Assembly: GCA_004335835.1 (NCBI GenBank)
Contig: RWJK01000523.1
Location: forward strand, 33,806 to 97,805
Origin: Scenedesmus sp. ARA3
Lineage: Eukaryota; Chlorophyta; Chlorophyceae; Sphaeropleales; Scenedesmaceae
Length of the DNA: 64,000 nucleotides
Direction of reading: 5' to 3'
A program made the translations under genes and the position numbers. Under the pieces are notes generated by a model, which did no database searches, was not told where the DNA came from, and saw nothing but the letters and a program-made list of their open reading frames with translations. This document shows positions 31,913 to 43,525 of the stretch, piece after piece (within the stretch, counting starts at the first letter, position 1; the number at the start of each line of letters is the position of its first letter).

Positions 31913-32516
31913 CTGCAATGCATTCTGTTGCTGCACACTGTTGTAGTGTAGGGTGTGGGCGCGTGACCACTGTCTGGTTGCTCAAAATGGCTGTTTCGAC
32001 GTCATGTGCGTTGGGATGCAGATACTCCGGACAGCTGGCTCAGCGCAGCTCTCTTGCTCTTTGCATTGATCCCCCACCTTGGCCGAGGCATGGGGAGTGC
32101 GAATGCATGTCGCTGTTACAGTTGCGTGTGTGCGGTGAGCAATGGCTCGGCAATGCACGTGGAATGTGTCATGACAAGCAATTTTCCTACCACACTGTCG
32201 ACACTGTCGGAGGTGCTTCAACTAGGCGGTGTCAGGCGTCTTTATTGAGATGTTCGACAACACAAGTGAGCACCCCGCATCCTTGAGGGTTCCTTGTGTC
32301 AGTGCCACCCTGAGCCTGCCACATCCCCGCACACCACAGCTAAGCGTAGCATCAAACAAACAATTGACATTTTGATTTCTGTTGTTAATTCCTCCGGCCT
32401 TCTAGCCGCACGCAACTTGGCTTTGGCCCGGAATCCCAGAGCGTTGGTTGTGAGAGCGTCTCCCTAGGCTTGGCGTGACAGAACTCATAGCATCATATCG
32501 TCGGAGCAGCTTCACC
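31913..32516. other. Intergenic, no further gene recognised
   Basis: It should contain the promoter of the gene at 32517 and any 5' part of the minus-strand frame ending at 31730. No TATA box, repeat or coding block is evident. Confidence 0.4.
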
Positions 32517-33537
32517 ATGCATTGGTGGCCTTCGCTGCCGACAGCGCCAGAGCAGCAGGCAGTCTGCAACGGTGCCAGCTCAGCTCCTGCGTTGCCGCCT
32601 ACTCCTGTGGTCCAGTATGATCCAAGCCTCTGGGGAGGTGCCGGGTACGGCTACAAGCCCTCCTTTGGGGCGCCATGGCTCTCCCCAAGCCCCCAGCCCA
32701 TCAGTAACCCCCTGAGGAAAATCAGCAGCGAACCTGCACTGGACAAGCTGCCAGACAGCAGAGCAGCAGCTGACCTGCTCAATCCTGCAAAGGAGAGGTG
32801 AGCATCGTGCGAAGCAAGCTGAACAGCAAGCTGATGCAGCCATGCGGCTGCCTCGGTTGGCTGGGTTGATAATTGGTGTGCTGGCGGCGGCAGCTGCAGC
32901 CACCAGCAGCCCCAGCAGCAATGCAGGCTTCGCATGGAACATGCAGCATTCGTACTGGCACTGCAACTCCACTTCAACAGGGGAAGCTGATGTGCATGGC
33001 TGCGGTGTATGCCCTGGTTTGCCGGAAAGTGCAGCAGGGCGAGCTGTGCGTGAGGGGGGGTGGTGTCCGCAGGACACCTCGCCTTTTTCAGCTGCAGCTG
33101 GCCTTGCATCAGCAAATTGTAGTTAACAGCACAGTTGGTCAAGTAAACTGCTACGAGCCTTGCCATGCTACCACCACTCACAGAACATCCCTCGTGCGCA
33201 CCATCTGCTCACTTCCTCACCCAAACACAGGTCTGGCATCCAGAAGCCTCCCTCAATGGATGACATGCACGCCGGCAATCAACAGCAGCAACCAGGCAAC
33301 AGCAGCAGCAGCAGCAGCAGCAGCCGGCCAGTGCCAGCCAGTGCTCCATCCTCATCCAACAACCTGCAGCAGCTCGGGCATCAGCATACACCCCCACACA
33401 CACCGCCACCAGCAGCAGGCACACCAGGCATGCCACCCCTGCCGCCCTCAAGTGCTGGCGGCAGCAGCAGCGGCGGCGGCTGGCTGCGCACGCGCAGGGT
33501 CAGCAGCAGCATACACATCGGCATGGCGGCAGCATGA
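32517..33537 (+). CDS. Unrecognised low-complexity protein (195 aa)
   Basis: Exons 32517-32797 and 33231-33537 join in phase (GAGAG|GTGAGC ... ACACAG|GTC). The N-terminal half is Pro/Ser/Trp/Tyr-rich (MHWWPSLPTAP; YDPSLWGGAGYGYKPSFGAPW), then SEPALDKLPDSRAAADLL. The second exon is Gln/Ser/Pro-rich with a basic end (WLRTRRVSSSIHIGM). No signal peptide, membrane segment or known domain is visible, and it is probably largely disordered. Moderate confidence comes from clean splice sites and an ATG in a good context (TTCACCATG). Function unknown. Confidence 0.5.
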
Positions 33538-36500
33538 CTGCCTGCGGCAGCACTGCCAGCAACATGGCTGCCCGGCGAGGTTTTATGCAAGCTGAGTGTA
33601 CTGGCGATGGACCAGGAGTGTGGCAGTGCGATTGGTGGCTGTTGAGGGTGTTGTCTTTGAAATGGCAGGGCTGTCAGCTGCTGCTGAAGCAGCGGTGCAA
33701 TGTGTGATGAAGGCCTGGCGGGCTGCCGTGTGAAGCAAAGCAGAGGCAGTGGCTGTTATGCTACAGCAGCATGTGGCTGCAGCGGCACTGCTGTGCAGCC
33801 GCATGTTGTGCTGCGTGTTGTGCCTGCATGCGTGCATGCGTCAACCAGGGCTGGGGCTGCTGTTTGAAGCATCTTGCTGGCTGCTGGCTGCATTGCAGAT
33901 CAGGCTGTTGCGCTTGCTGCGGCCTTGTAGTGTATCTGCAGCAGCAGCAGCACTGTTGGTGGTTGCAGCAGCTGTTTGTGCTCAAGATGACGTCGCTGCC
34001 ACAGGTGGCGCATACTTGGCGACGGAGTTTGCATTCTGCATGATTGCAGCGGTGCATGTGCATTGTGCATGCACCAGCTGTCGCGTGCGTGTGTGAGTGT
34101 GCCTTGGGACAGTAGCGCTTGTGCCCCTGGCCCACACGTGTGTTTTGTGTTGAGGGCGGGGGTGTTGTGTGTGCGTGCTCTCGGTGCGCCGCTGCAGCAA
34201 GAGGCGAGGAATCAGGCCCACACCGTGTCAGTGCGGGTGAGGAGCCATGTCGTGTGCAGGTTGGCTTATTGGCTTACAGGCTTGCAGTCGCAATTGCTAT
34301 AGCAGCAGGCAGCAGGTACTGATATGCACTGAGCTGGGCTGGGGTGGTGAGGCCGGCTGGGGTTTGTGGGTTGTTTGGGGTGGTTGTTTGGGGAGGTTTC
34401 AGGAGGAAGAGCGGAGTAGTAGGGACGGGTGGTGGGGGCGGGTGCATGCACGCATGGCGCTGCACCTGCTGCTTGCACTGTTGGGTAGCACTGCTGTAGG
34501 TGTCCTGTATTGAATGCAATCCTCCTGTGTTGGCGATCACTTGCAGCAGGCAGGCGGCCATGACGCGCCTGCCTGCCGCCGCGCTGCTACATCCAGCGAC
34601 GGCGAACAAGAAAGAAAGGAAAGAGGAAAGAGGGAGCGCTGCAGCTCAGCATGAAAGAGGTGCATGTCGCCTTTGTGTCGTTTGTATGTGCGCCTTGTCC
34701 TTTTGCTGACTTCCCGTATGTCATTGGTTATGTAGCTACCGTATGTCTTGCATGTACCTCTATGTATCTGCAGCATTGTGCTTTTGCTGTTTTGCTGGTG
34801 TCTGGTGCGCCTTTGGCATGGCCTGCAGCATTCGGGCAAACAGGCGGCTGGTTATGTGGCACATGTTTGTGACGTCATGCTGGCGTGCTCGACAGGTTTA
34901 GCTGTTGTGTGGTGTCAGCAACACAGCATGGCAGAGGGCTGCTCAGTGGGTACCATTGCAGCAGTCCGTGTCAATGCCGCTGCATAGACTGATGTCTACC
35001 AGCCACTCATGTGCTCATGTGCACGACGCTGACAGTGCTATGTACAGCCTTTGTGCATTTTTTGTTCTCTGATGTCACACGCGCTCTTTGGTGTACTTCA
35101 AGATGTGTCAGTATGTGGAAAGTTTTGTGCGGCATGTTGGCATGCTGACTTGGCAAGCCGCAGTGTACCTGCTTGCGTTGACAACAGATTGGCCTTTGGA
35201 CTTGAGACTGAAGATTGTTGCGCTGCAGCTGGTTGTTTGCATTTGAATGTGGCAGTTGTGCTGTCTTTTGACTGCTGCCTGGCTGGCACTTAATGCAGTC
35301 AGTGCAGTGACTTCTTGATGGCAGGGTTTGTTAGCGTGCACATCACATGCTGTTTGCTGGCCTAGTGTTGCGTTTCTGCAGTTGTGTTTGGCTGCTGGCA
35401 GTGCAGCCCGGCAGCTGCTGCTCGCCCAGTGCTAGATCATCATCATCATTGTCATCAAAAGTACGTACTCTGGTACACCAATCAAGCCACCCAGTGCTTG
35501 ACGCATGCCATGGCATGCATGTCATGTGGGAGCCTGGTTTGGCACGTGCATGGGGCCAGTCATGAGTCCTCTGCATTTAGGGCGAAGACGCTGCATGGCA
35601 TGCCTCGCGAGCGAGCGGAGTCTGCCCGTCCAAATCAGTCTATCAGCGGATGCCGCATGGCATAGTGCCTTGCTGGTTTGTCTTGTGATGCTTTTGTGAG
35701 TTGAAGGTGTGGCGTGTCTGCATGGCTACTTGGCTTTGTTGGGAGCAACACCATGTCGGCACCTGCTGGCAAGTACACAGGCGGCATGCAACAGCCCGTC
35801 ACGCCACAGCCAAGCCAGCTGTTTCAATGAGGCATGTGCAGCTTGCATGTCTTGCTACTTTGTGTAACTTTGTACCCATTCCTACTCCGCCTGAATATCT
35901 TCTGCACTACGTCCGGCTCCCTTGCTGCCACTGTCGGCTTGGCAGTCTGTGTGGCGTGGCATCGCTAATGGGAAGCCCTCACAGCACCTGCAGTCGTCAT
36001 GCCCATCAGAGTAGTCCCTGCTCTATAACAACGGCGCGGCATCGCAAAAGGCGGCCCTCAAAGAAACGAACGAACGATTTCTCCTCGTCGTAATTCTGTG
36101 TGTCCATGACAATCGTAGCCGTGACTTGAGATTACTGCCAGCCGCCGGCTGCAGCAGCCTGCACAACTTGCACAGCGCTGCTAGCAGGCGTCTGAAGTCA
36201 GACACGCAGCTGAGTCTGGCCTTCTAGAGGCTGAGTGTTTGAACAAACGCCCCACTTGCCGCACAGGGCTGCAGCCACGCCGTGGAACACGCCAGTATGC
36301 AGCCCGCCTGCCCATATCGGCCCATGCATGGCCCTGCCTGCTCAGCTTGCCCAGACAGGAGCTGCTGCACCTGCAGTGGGTCATGGCAGCCGGAGAGAGA
36401 CACTGCAGCGCCTGTTTGGCCCTTCAATATCCACCCAGCAGAATATGTGTCGCTGGCTCAGGCTGCAGGCATCCCCACTCCAAGCCTCCAAACCTGCAGA

Positions 36501-37566
36501 TGTTCTACCAGTCAGTATGATACTAGGTTAGTAAAGGATGGCCTGCATCGTGCTGCACGTGCAGAACGTAGGCACGATGCATATTGCACAATGGTGGGTT
36601 TGATAACGCTGCAGGCCCGTAGGCCAGACCCTGCTGACAGCGTACCGAGCAACGTTGCCAACGTGGTGGTTGCCCATTCGCTCTGATGGCAACACAATAA
36701 ACATCCATGCCTGACAGGCTCTCAGACGCATTTGTAGGCCATGCCATGCACTACTGAGGGTGGCCTGCCCAGAACATGTTACTAAGGAGACACTTTCACA
36801 CTTTGCACCATTGCATGCACCAATCCTTACGGTTATGCCTGACGCCGCGAGGCGCTAGACGCAACAGTGCTTCAACCAAAGTCACACACGGTGCAGGCCG
36901 CAGTGCTGCACCCAAACAAGCATAAGAAACTGAACATTGGACATGATCGCGTCACACCTTGGTGAGTGCCTCACCCTTTGTGTTGCGCTGTTCCACAGAC
37001 AGACACATGGATTGCAGGCAAGCATCACATGTCTGTGCCTGAAATCGCGGGAGCGATTTCCGAGCATTTGGGGCGATAAACTGATGACTGACAACGAGTT
37101 CATGGCAGCATCACAGCCTTTGATGATGATTATACAACACACACCAAACATGGCTCGGCAGCATGATCGTTTCCCGGCAGCAGAAAGCAACACTGCTGCA
37201 GCACTGGCATACACGAGCACAATCTGCCGCTCTAGACAGCATGGCACCACGGGCACGTGCGTGCTGCAGGTGTATAAGTACTTCATGCTTCCAGCAGCTT
37301 GCACAGTCCCATCAGTGCCGCGGCGGCACCTCACAAGATGCAAACCATTGCCAAAATGCGTCACAACCATTACAAGCGACGAACCAGGCAACAGCCATTT
37401 GCAAGATCATCACAAGCACCATGCATGAAGCAATGCTGCCAACTTGGCACGTATCGCCACACTGTACACCATACCAATGCACTGCTTGCAATCAGCTCAC
37501 TTGTAGGGTTGTTCACTTCACAATTGACTGCATTCACATCCCCAATATCAGCGTAAGTATTTACAC
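33538..37566. other. 4-kb region without a recognisable gene
   Basis: Both strands were read; only short open frames appear, with no family motif and no phase-compatible exon pairs. CAG/CTG tracts are sparse compared with the flanking genes. The stretch 35430-35460 holds a short ATC repeat. A plus-strand frame near 36390-36530 is protein-like (FNIHPAEYVSLAQAAGIP) but isolated. It may hold a lineage-specific gene or non-coding RNA that I cannot recognise. Confidence 0.4.
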
Positions 37567-37802
37567 TTAGCGGCCGTGTGCGCCTGAGCCGGTGCCAGCA
37601 AACGGCTTAAAGTGACTGGCAGATGCAATGATCGTCTCCACGGACCCGATTGTTGCCAGCACGGCCACAACACACATAATAATATTGGCTGCGTTCATGG
37701 CCCACAGTTTGGGGCCGGTGGGCTTGTAAACTGCCTTGAACATTGCGATAGGGTAGTAGATGGCGGTGGGCCAGAAGGTGAGCGCGCCCACCAGGCCAAC
37801 CT

Positions 37803-37854
<52 letters not shown>

Positions 37855-40800
37855 ATGCAGCCGTGAGTTTGGGATTTAAGGTGGTAGATGGCGGTGGGCC
37901 AGAAGGTGAGCGCGCCCACCAGGCCAACCTGCGGACAGCAGCAGCAGCAGCAGCAAATGCAGTGGTGAGATGAGATGGTCGGTACGGTGTGGGAGGGCCA
38001 GCAGCTGCTACAATAGACCGCTGCTCTGTGCATATCTGGCAGGCTGAGATGGAAGTCTTGACAGAAAGTAGAAGGGCTGCACCACTAACTGCATAGCAGC
38101 TTCACCCAGTGAGGTGGAAGGCTGTGCTTTGATGCTGTTATACCCAGATCAAGAGTGGGAGTGGTATTAAGGACCTTAAATTGTAACAGCCCTCTGCTGG
38201 CAGCTGCTTGGCATGCGGACCTCCATGCAACGCAGCTGACAACGCTATCCAGCACGCATGCTAGTGTGTGCTATCAGTTTTCATACTCACAAAGGCGCTG
38301 AAGAAGGGCAGGGCACAAGCGATGACCGTCGTGACGACCACGTACAGGGACCTGCAGGGGCAGACACGGCAGCAATACAGCAACTGATTGCTCAGCAAGA
38401 ACCTCGCTGCAAGGCACAGGGCAAGGTAAGCACAATCCTCAGTCATCCCATGGCTGTCGTGCGGTCCGTTTGGCAGTGCAACAAGGTTAAAACTGCAATG
38501 TTGACAATGTCGCAGACTTCAAGAGCAGACCACCAGCAATAGAAAAGCACAGCTCCCTCCGCAGCCCCAGCCACAACACAGACCTAACACGCCTCTGGAA
38601 AGCGCATTACGCATGCCAATGGGCTGGCGCTGCCTGTGACTTGCTGTCACAGAGGCTCACCTGTACCCCAGGCCACAACACATGTATGTTACGTGCCTAA
38701 AAGTCCTCCTGTGCATTGCCGGTAAGATATAGTCAGCTAGAACACTGCCTCAGAAGCTCACCTGTAGCCGAGGCGCACCAGCCACTCCTTTCCTGCAAAG
38801 TTGTCCACCTTGGGAGCCAGCCGCAGCATCACGTCCTCGGCTGTGGCAAACACAGGCTGGGCGTACACCTGCGGGCGCACAGCAGGCAGCCACACACAAG
38901 CCGCGTTCAGCATGCTAATTCAAAATTTGATTTCCAGGCTGACAGCGCTGACTCAGGTAATCTTGGCAACTGCAATACGGTGCAGCACTTTCTTGTTGCA
39001 GTTTCAACCTAGAACATGATTGCATCATTGCGTAATGCGACGAGCAGCCATGTGTGTATGCTGATATCCCTTGGTCTATGGCTTCAAACCATGCGTTCAT
39101 CATGTTGTGGCTCATGCGTCTGACATTGTGCCGGCCCTGCATGCAACTACCCTCTCTCAATGACATTGCAGCTGGAATGCGGGCACCATGTGGATGAGCA
39201 ACGTGCTGCTGGGTATGCACTGCAAAAGCATGACTTAGGCATGGCAGGCAGGCAACATTACCTATGCATGGCAGGCAGGCAGGCAGGCAACACAACCAAG
39301 GCATCTCACCTGGAACGCAGGCACCATGTGGATGAGCACCATGAAGTTGGCCAGCAGCGTGACCCAGATGGGCGCAGAGTCAAAGCCCAGTACGATGCTG
39401 GACGGCACCGCATCACCCAGCGCAGCGTAGCCGCACACGCTGACAGCAAGGTACTGCAGTAGCAGGCAGGCAGGCACACAGCAGCAGCAGCAGCAGCAGC
39501 GTTGAGGAGCAGCACTGTACAGTGTGCATGCGCCTGCTGGCAGGCAGCGCATTCCTCAGCGCAGCGTATCCGCACACGCTGAAAGCAAGGTACTGCAGAT
39601 GGTGCAATGCAGAGCACAACAGCAGCAAGGACTCGCAGCATTGGCACAGATGTCTGGCCACGCTGGGCAGGTGTAGATCAGTGAGCTGGGCAACACACAA
39701 ACAAAATCCTGCAAGTTGCATGCTGTGTAGTGCGGCACTCGTTTGATGATGGTGTGCTGCTAACACCAGCTCCCTGACACGGTCATGCAGCAGGCTGCAT
39801 TGTACAGCATATCAGCAGGCCATTGACAATGGCAGCACATACTTCCTGGAGAGGATGCTGTAACAGCCGTTAGTGTGCAGTTATGTCATGTGTGGCCAGT
39901 ACTGCTGTGCAGCTACGTCTGAGGGCTCTGCCTAGCACTGCCCCCCCCCCCCTCTCCCTCTGCTCTGGAATAGGGATATTCTTGTTACTCATTGAGCCGT
40001 AGCATCAACGCCGTTAATGATTGCATCATGCACACTCTCACCAAGATGAAGGTGGTGGTCAGTGCGGTTGGCACGGTCTTCTTCATGCTCTTTGATGCAG
40101 CAGGAGGCTCGCGCAGCGTGTCCTGCAGCCAACAAACATACATCATGTTACATAGTATGTCACATAGTATGTTACATAGTATGTTACATACAAGGCAACG
40201 GCCGCACGCGTTCTACGTTGTTGAATCCCGGGCCTGCGTGTGGTGCACTGCCACGTGATTCATCACCAGATGGTGCAGCGCACACACTGCATCACTTCCC
40301 CATGCGCCAAGTGTACCAGGTTACATCTATTGCCAGCATCGCTGGCAGCACGCTAGCAGTCACCACTGTCACAAGCTGCGCTTGACAATACATTATTGCT
40401 ATCAGCAGCAGCCACATGCTGCTAGCTGCAGAGCTCCTCCACTGACCAATTGACACCCGGCTGCTGCCAGCAGCTGCACCCACCTCACCTGCATCTCCAT
40501 CAGCACGGTCGCGCAGCTGTGCACAAAGCCAAAGCTTACCCCGCATCTCAATGCATGCATGATGTGTGCTGGCATGCATTCCTAGCAGCCGCCGCTGGCA
40601 GCACGCCTCCAAATCACTGCCATCCAGCTTCATGCTTGTACCACAACACAGTACTGATGTACAGCCGTGGCTGAGGTTGTGCACCAGTGCACCCCTGCCT
40701 CCCGCAATCAAGCACCAACTACACCGCTGCTACTACCACCTCCACCCGCCTCACCTGCACCTCCATGAGCACAATTGCACAGCTGTACGCAAAGCCAAAG

Positions 40801-43403
40801 TTGCCCAGCGCATTAAAGCAGCCAAACATCTTGTCGGCTGGCGCCGCAGGCTTGCCGGCCAGCGATCCGAGGCCATTATGTGCCTCGGATGCTCCGAGGG
40901 CGATTGCGATTATGGAGTAGCCTAGGCTCATGATTGCCCCAATGGCTGACGCCCACCATGCTGCTTCCAGGTTGGGCAGCTGGCTCATGATGATTTGCAC
41001 GCCTCCCTGCAGGCGGTCATTAAAACAGAGGGTTTAGGGTTTGTCCAGACAGGGTTGCAAGCAGCAGTGTCAGATGAGTGCCGGTGGCTGAGGCCCACCA
41101 TGCAGCCTCTAGGTTGGGCAGCTGGCTCATGATAACTTGGACGCCTCTCTGCAGGTAATAAAAACAGAGGGTTTGAGGTTTGTAGAGCAGGGTTGCAAGA
41201 TGCTGTTTTTTGAGTAGTGGCTGAGGCCCACCAGGCCGCCTCCAGGTTGGGAAGCTGGCTCATGATAACTTGGACGCCGCCCTGCAGGTCATGAAAACAG
41301 AGGGTTTAGGGTTTGCTCAGGTAGGTTTGCAAGCAGCAGCGTCAGATGAGTGCCGATGGCTGAGGCCCACCAGGCTGCCTCCAGGTTGGGAAGCTGGCTC
41401 ATGATGATTTGGACGCCTCCCTGCAGGTCATCAAAACAGAGGGTTTAAGGTTTGTTCAGACAGGGTTGCAAGCAGCAGCGTCAGATGAGTGCCAGTGTGG
41501 CTGAGGCCCACCAGGCTGCCTCCAGGTTGGGCAGCTGGCTCATCACAAATTGCACGCCTCCCTGTACACATGGGTTTTTTTGTCAAGCAGGGGGTTGGTA
41601 ATTTGCAAAAGCAGGATGGCAAGCAGCAGCATAGAGCGTTGCCCAGCCAGCCAGCAAATGCACACAGGAGTACCATGGCTTGGTCTTCTGCTGAAAAATC
41701 GGCAGGGCGGAAACCAAGGCAACAACAGACGGCAACCATTGCATTGAATGCAGCTGCCACGCCACTCACAAAGATGATCGTCATCATCATCTGGTCAGTG
41801 AAGCAGCTGCCAGCTGGCATGCCCCTGGCCGAACACACGCGCTTGGCGATGTAGCTGCAGCAGGCGCAGAGAAGGAACAGAACAGCAGGTCAGAATGTAG
41901 TGCAGTTTGCGCGCAGAAGAGAAGCCGCAGCAGGAAAGGTAGCAAGCATGCATGGCGAGCAGTGCACACTGTGCGTACAGTAGATGAGGCAACAGGCCGC
42001 AGCAGGAAGGGTAGCAAGCACGATTGCGAGCAGTGCATACGGTGCGCGCAAGCGAATGAGGCAACAGGTTTGGCCCTGCTGCATGTGCTGGACATGTCTC
42101 CAGCAACAAGCTTGGTGGTGCTGGGCCGGCGCTGCTGATGCTAGCCCATCTGTTTGAAATAAAGAAAACTCAGAGGCCCCACTGCTGTACAACATCTGGC
42201 CATAAATGTGAAAGTTGCTGCTCTTACCTCATGCTGTCAGCAGCTGCGATCTGGTAGCCAATGGTGGTGAGGATCATGTTGGCGTGCTGCGCAATGGACA
42301 GGATGGTGCTGTGCCTGGCACCCATGATCCAGTACACTGCAGCAGCAGCAGCAGCAGGAGTCACTACCAAAGCTGACATCAAAGAGACAAGACTTCAGTG
42401 TGAATGACCTAGCAGGTTCACAAAGCTCACGCAGTTGCTCCGGCTGTGCAGCTGCATAAATGAGCAAGCAAAAGCCAGTTGGGGGGTCCCTTCTCGTCCT
42501 GCAGTGCTCTCACCTGCATACTTGTAACGTGTGTGGCGGCGGCCGTTCACCTGCAGTAGGCAGACAGCAATGCAGATGCAGCAGTGATTCGAAATCCAGG
42601 TGTGACCTGAGGCTTCCTGTTGCTGCCATTACATTAAACGATTGGCTTTGAGATGCTCTAGAGCAATCTGGGCTCACAAACCATTTCTGCACGGCTACCA
42701 CCATGCATCTTCCACTGCTGCTGTGTTACTCGTGTGCGCTTCGTGCCTACGCCTGGCAGCACTAGGGCCATCAGCTGGACATTGTCTACAGCTCAGCATG
42801 CTGCTGCCCGTGTTTCCCATGGTCCACTTGCAGCTGGCACCTGCCCTGTTTCTTACTCAGCTGCACTCCCATCCTGCATCTCCCGAGCTGGGTGCTGGTG
42901 CTGCTTGCTCTGCTCGACGGCTGATCCCAAACTCAACTGCACCACTGCACCACCGCAGCAGCAGCAGCAGCAGCAGCCATGCCAGGGCCCCAGCCACGCA
43001 CCATGTACACATCTGTGAGCATCAGCGCTGCCCACAGGCTGACAGCAAAGAAGAAGACCAGAGCCACAATGCCTCCCACCCATCCCAGCCATGCCAGCGA
43101 TGCAGGCAGGCCCAGCACACCGGCACCTGCAGCACATGTGTTGCATGACAATGTTATATGACAGTGTTACGTGACAGCGGCACATGACAGTGTTGCAGGG
43201 GCATGTTAGTAGTGCTGGTCAGCACGCGCTGCTTGCACCTGCTATGTGTGTACAGGTTTGCGCGCATGCTGCCAAACTAAAATACAAATGTCTGAATGAC
43301 CCAATTGACAGGTGCATAACGACCAGATGACGTGCTGAAGCCGCCGATGCCCACTGCTTACAGACAGCTGCAAACACCCCCTGCATTTCATGTGGTGTTG
43401 ATG

Positions 43404-43452
<49 letters not shown>

Positions 43453-43525
43453 ACAATGCAATGCAGTGCAATGCACTCACCAATGATGGCTGTGATAAGG
43501 TGGCCTGCTGCTGTGAGCCAGCTGC
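37567..43525 (-). CDS. AAP-type amino acid permease, copy 1 (5' exon not found)
   Basis: Proton-coupled amino acid importer of the AAAP family, plasma or endomembrane. Exons in phase: 43481-43525, 43002-43126, 42514-42550, 42228-42336, 41770-41854, 40755-41006, 40042-40122, 39310-39453, 38762-38868, 38291-38351, 37567-37800 (~426 codons). Landmarks: [20 protein letters not shown] (TM1), QHANMILTTIGYQIAAADSM, GGVQIIMSQLPNLEAAWW, SLGYSIIAIALGASEAHNG, YLAVSVCGYAALGDAVP, VYAQPVFATAEDVM, VVVTTVIACALPFFSAF and FWPTAIYYPIAMF. Each matches plant AAPs and copy 2 at 52-57 kb. The expected N-terminal cytosolic exon (phase 1 donor) upstream of 43525 was not recognised, so the true start lies further right. 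Stop TAA at 37567-37569. Confidence 0.88.
37804..37929 (-). repeat. (CTG)16 tract plus upstream copy of AAP1 last-exon start
   Basis: A run of about 16 CAG (sense CTG) ends at the acceptor of the last exon at 37800. Just beyond it, 37880-37929 repeats the exon's first ~50 bases (VGLVGALTFWPTAIY) with its own TGCGCAG-like boundary and a second, shorter CTG run. Confidence 0.85.
39171..39593 (-). repeat. AAP1 exon 8 with copies on both sides
   Basis: The true exon is 39310-39453. Upstream, 39545-39593 repeats its start (YLAFSVCGYAALRNALP) after an acceptor. Downstream, 39171-39202 repeats its end (LLIHMVPAFQ). A caggcagg run (39280-39295) lies between the exon and the downstream copy. Confidence 0.8.
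40138..40190. repeat. Short tandem repeat (12-bp acatagtatgtt)
   Basis: About four head-to-tail units of acatagtatgtt with single-base changes. It lies just inside the intron upstream of AAP1 exon 40042-40122. Confidence 0.75.
40940..41565 (-). repeat. Fivefold tandem array of the AAP1 exon 6 acceptor and start
   Basis: The exon start (GGVQIIMSQLPNLEAAWWASA, true acceptor at 41007) is repeated upstream at about 41087-41154, 41217-41287, 41358-41427 and 41497-41565. The period is 130-141 bp. Each copy keeps the acceptor and the MSQLPNLEAAWWASA (or MSQLPNLEAAWWASAT) peptide. Linkers share a gggtttagggtttg-like segment and a gcaagcagcag run. Confidence 0.9.

Noticed and set aside
41029..41043. 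Telomere-like gggtttagggtttg motif, recurring near 41290 and 41440
   Set aside because: Only one to two units per occurrence and part of the AAP1 intronic tandem repeat, so not an interstitial telomere array.
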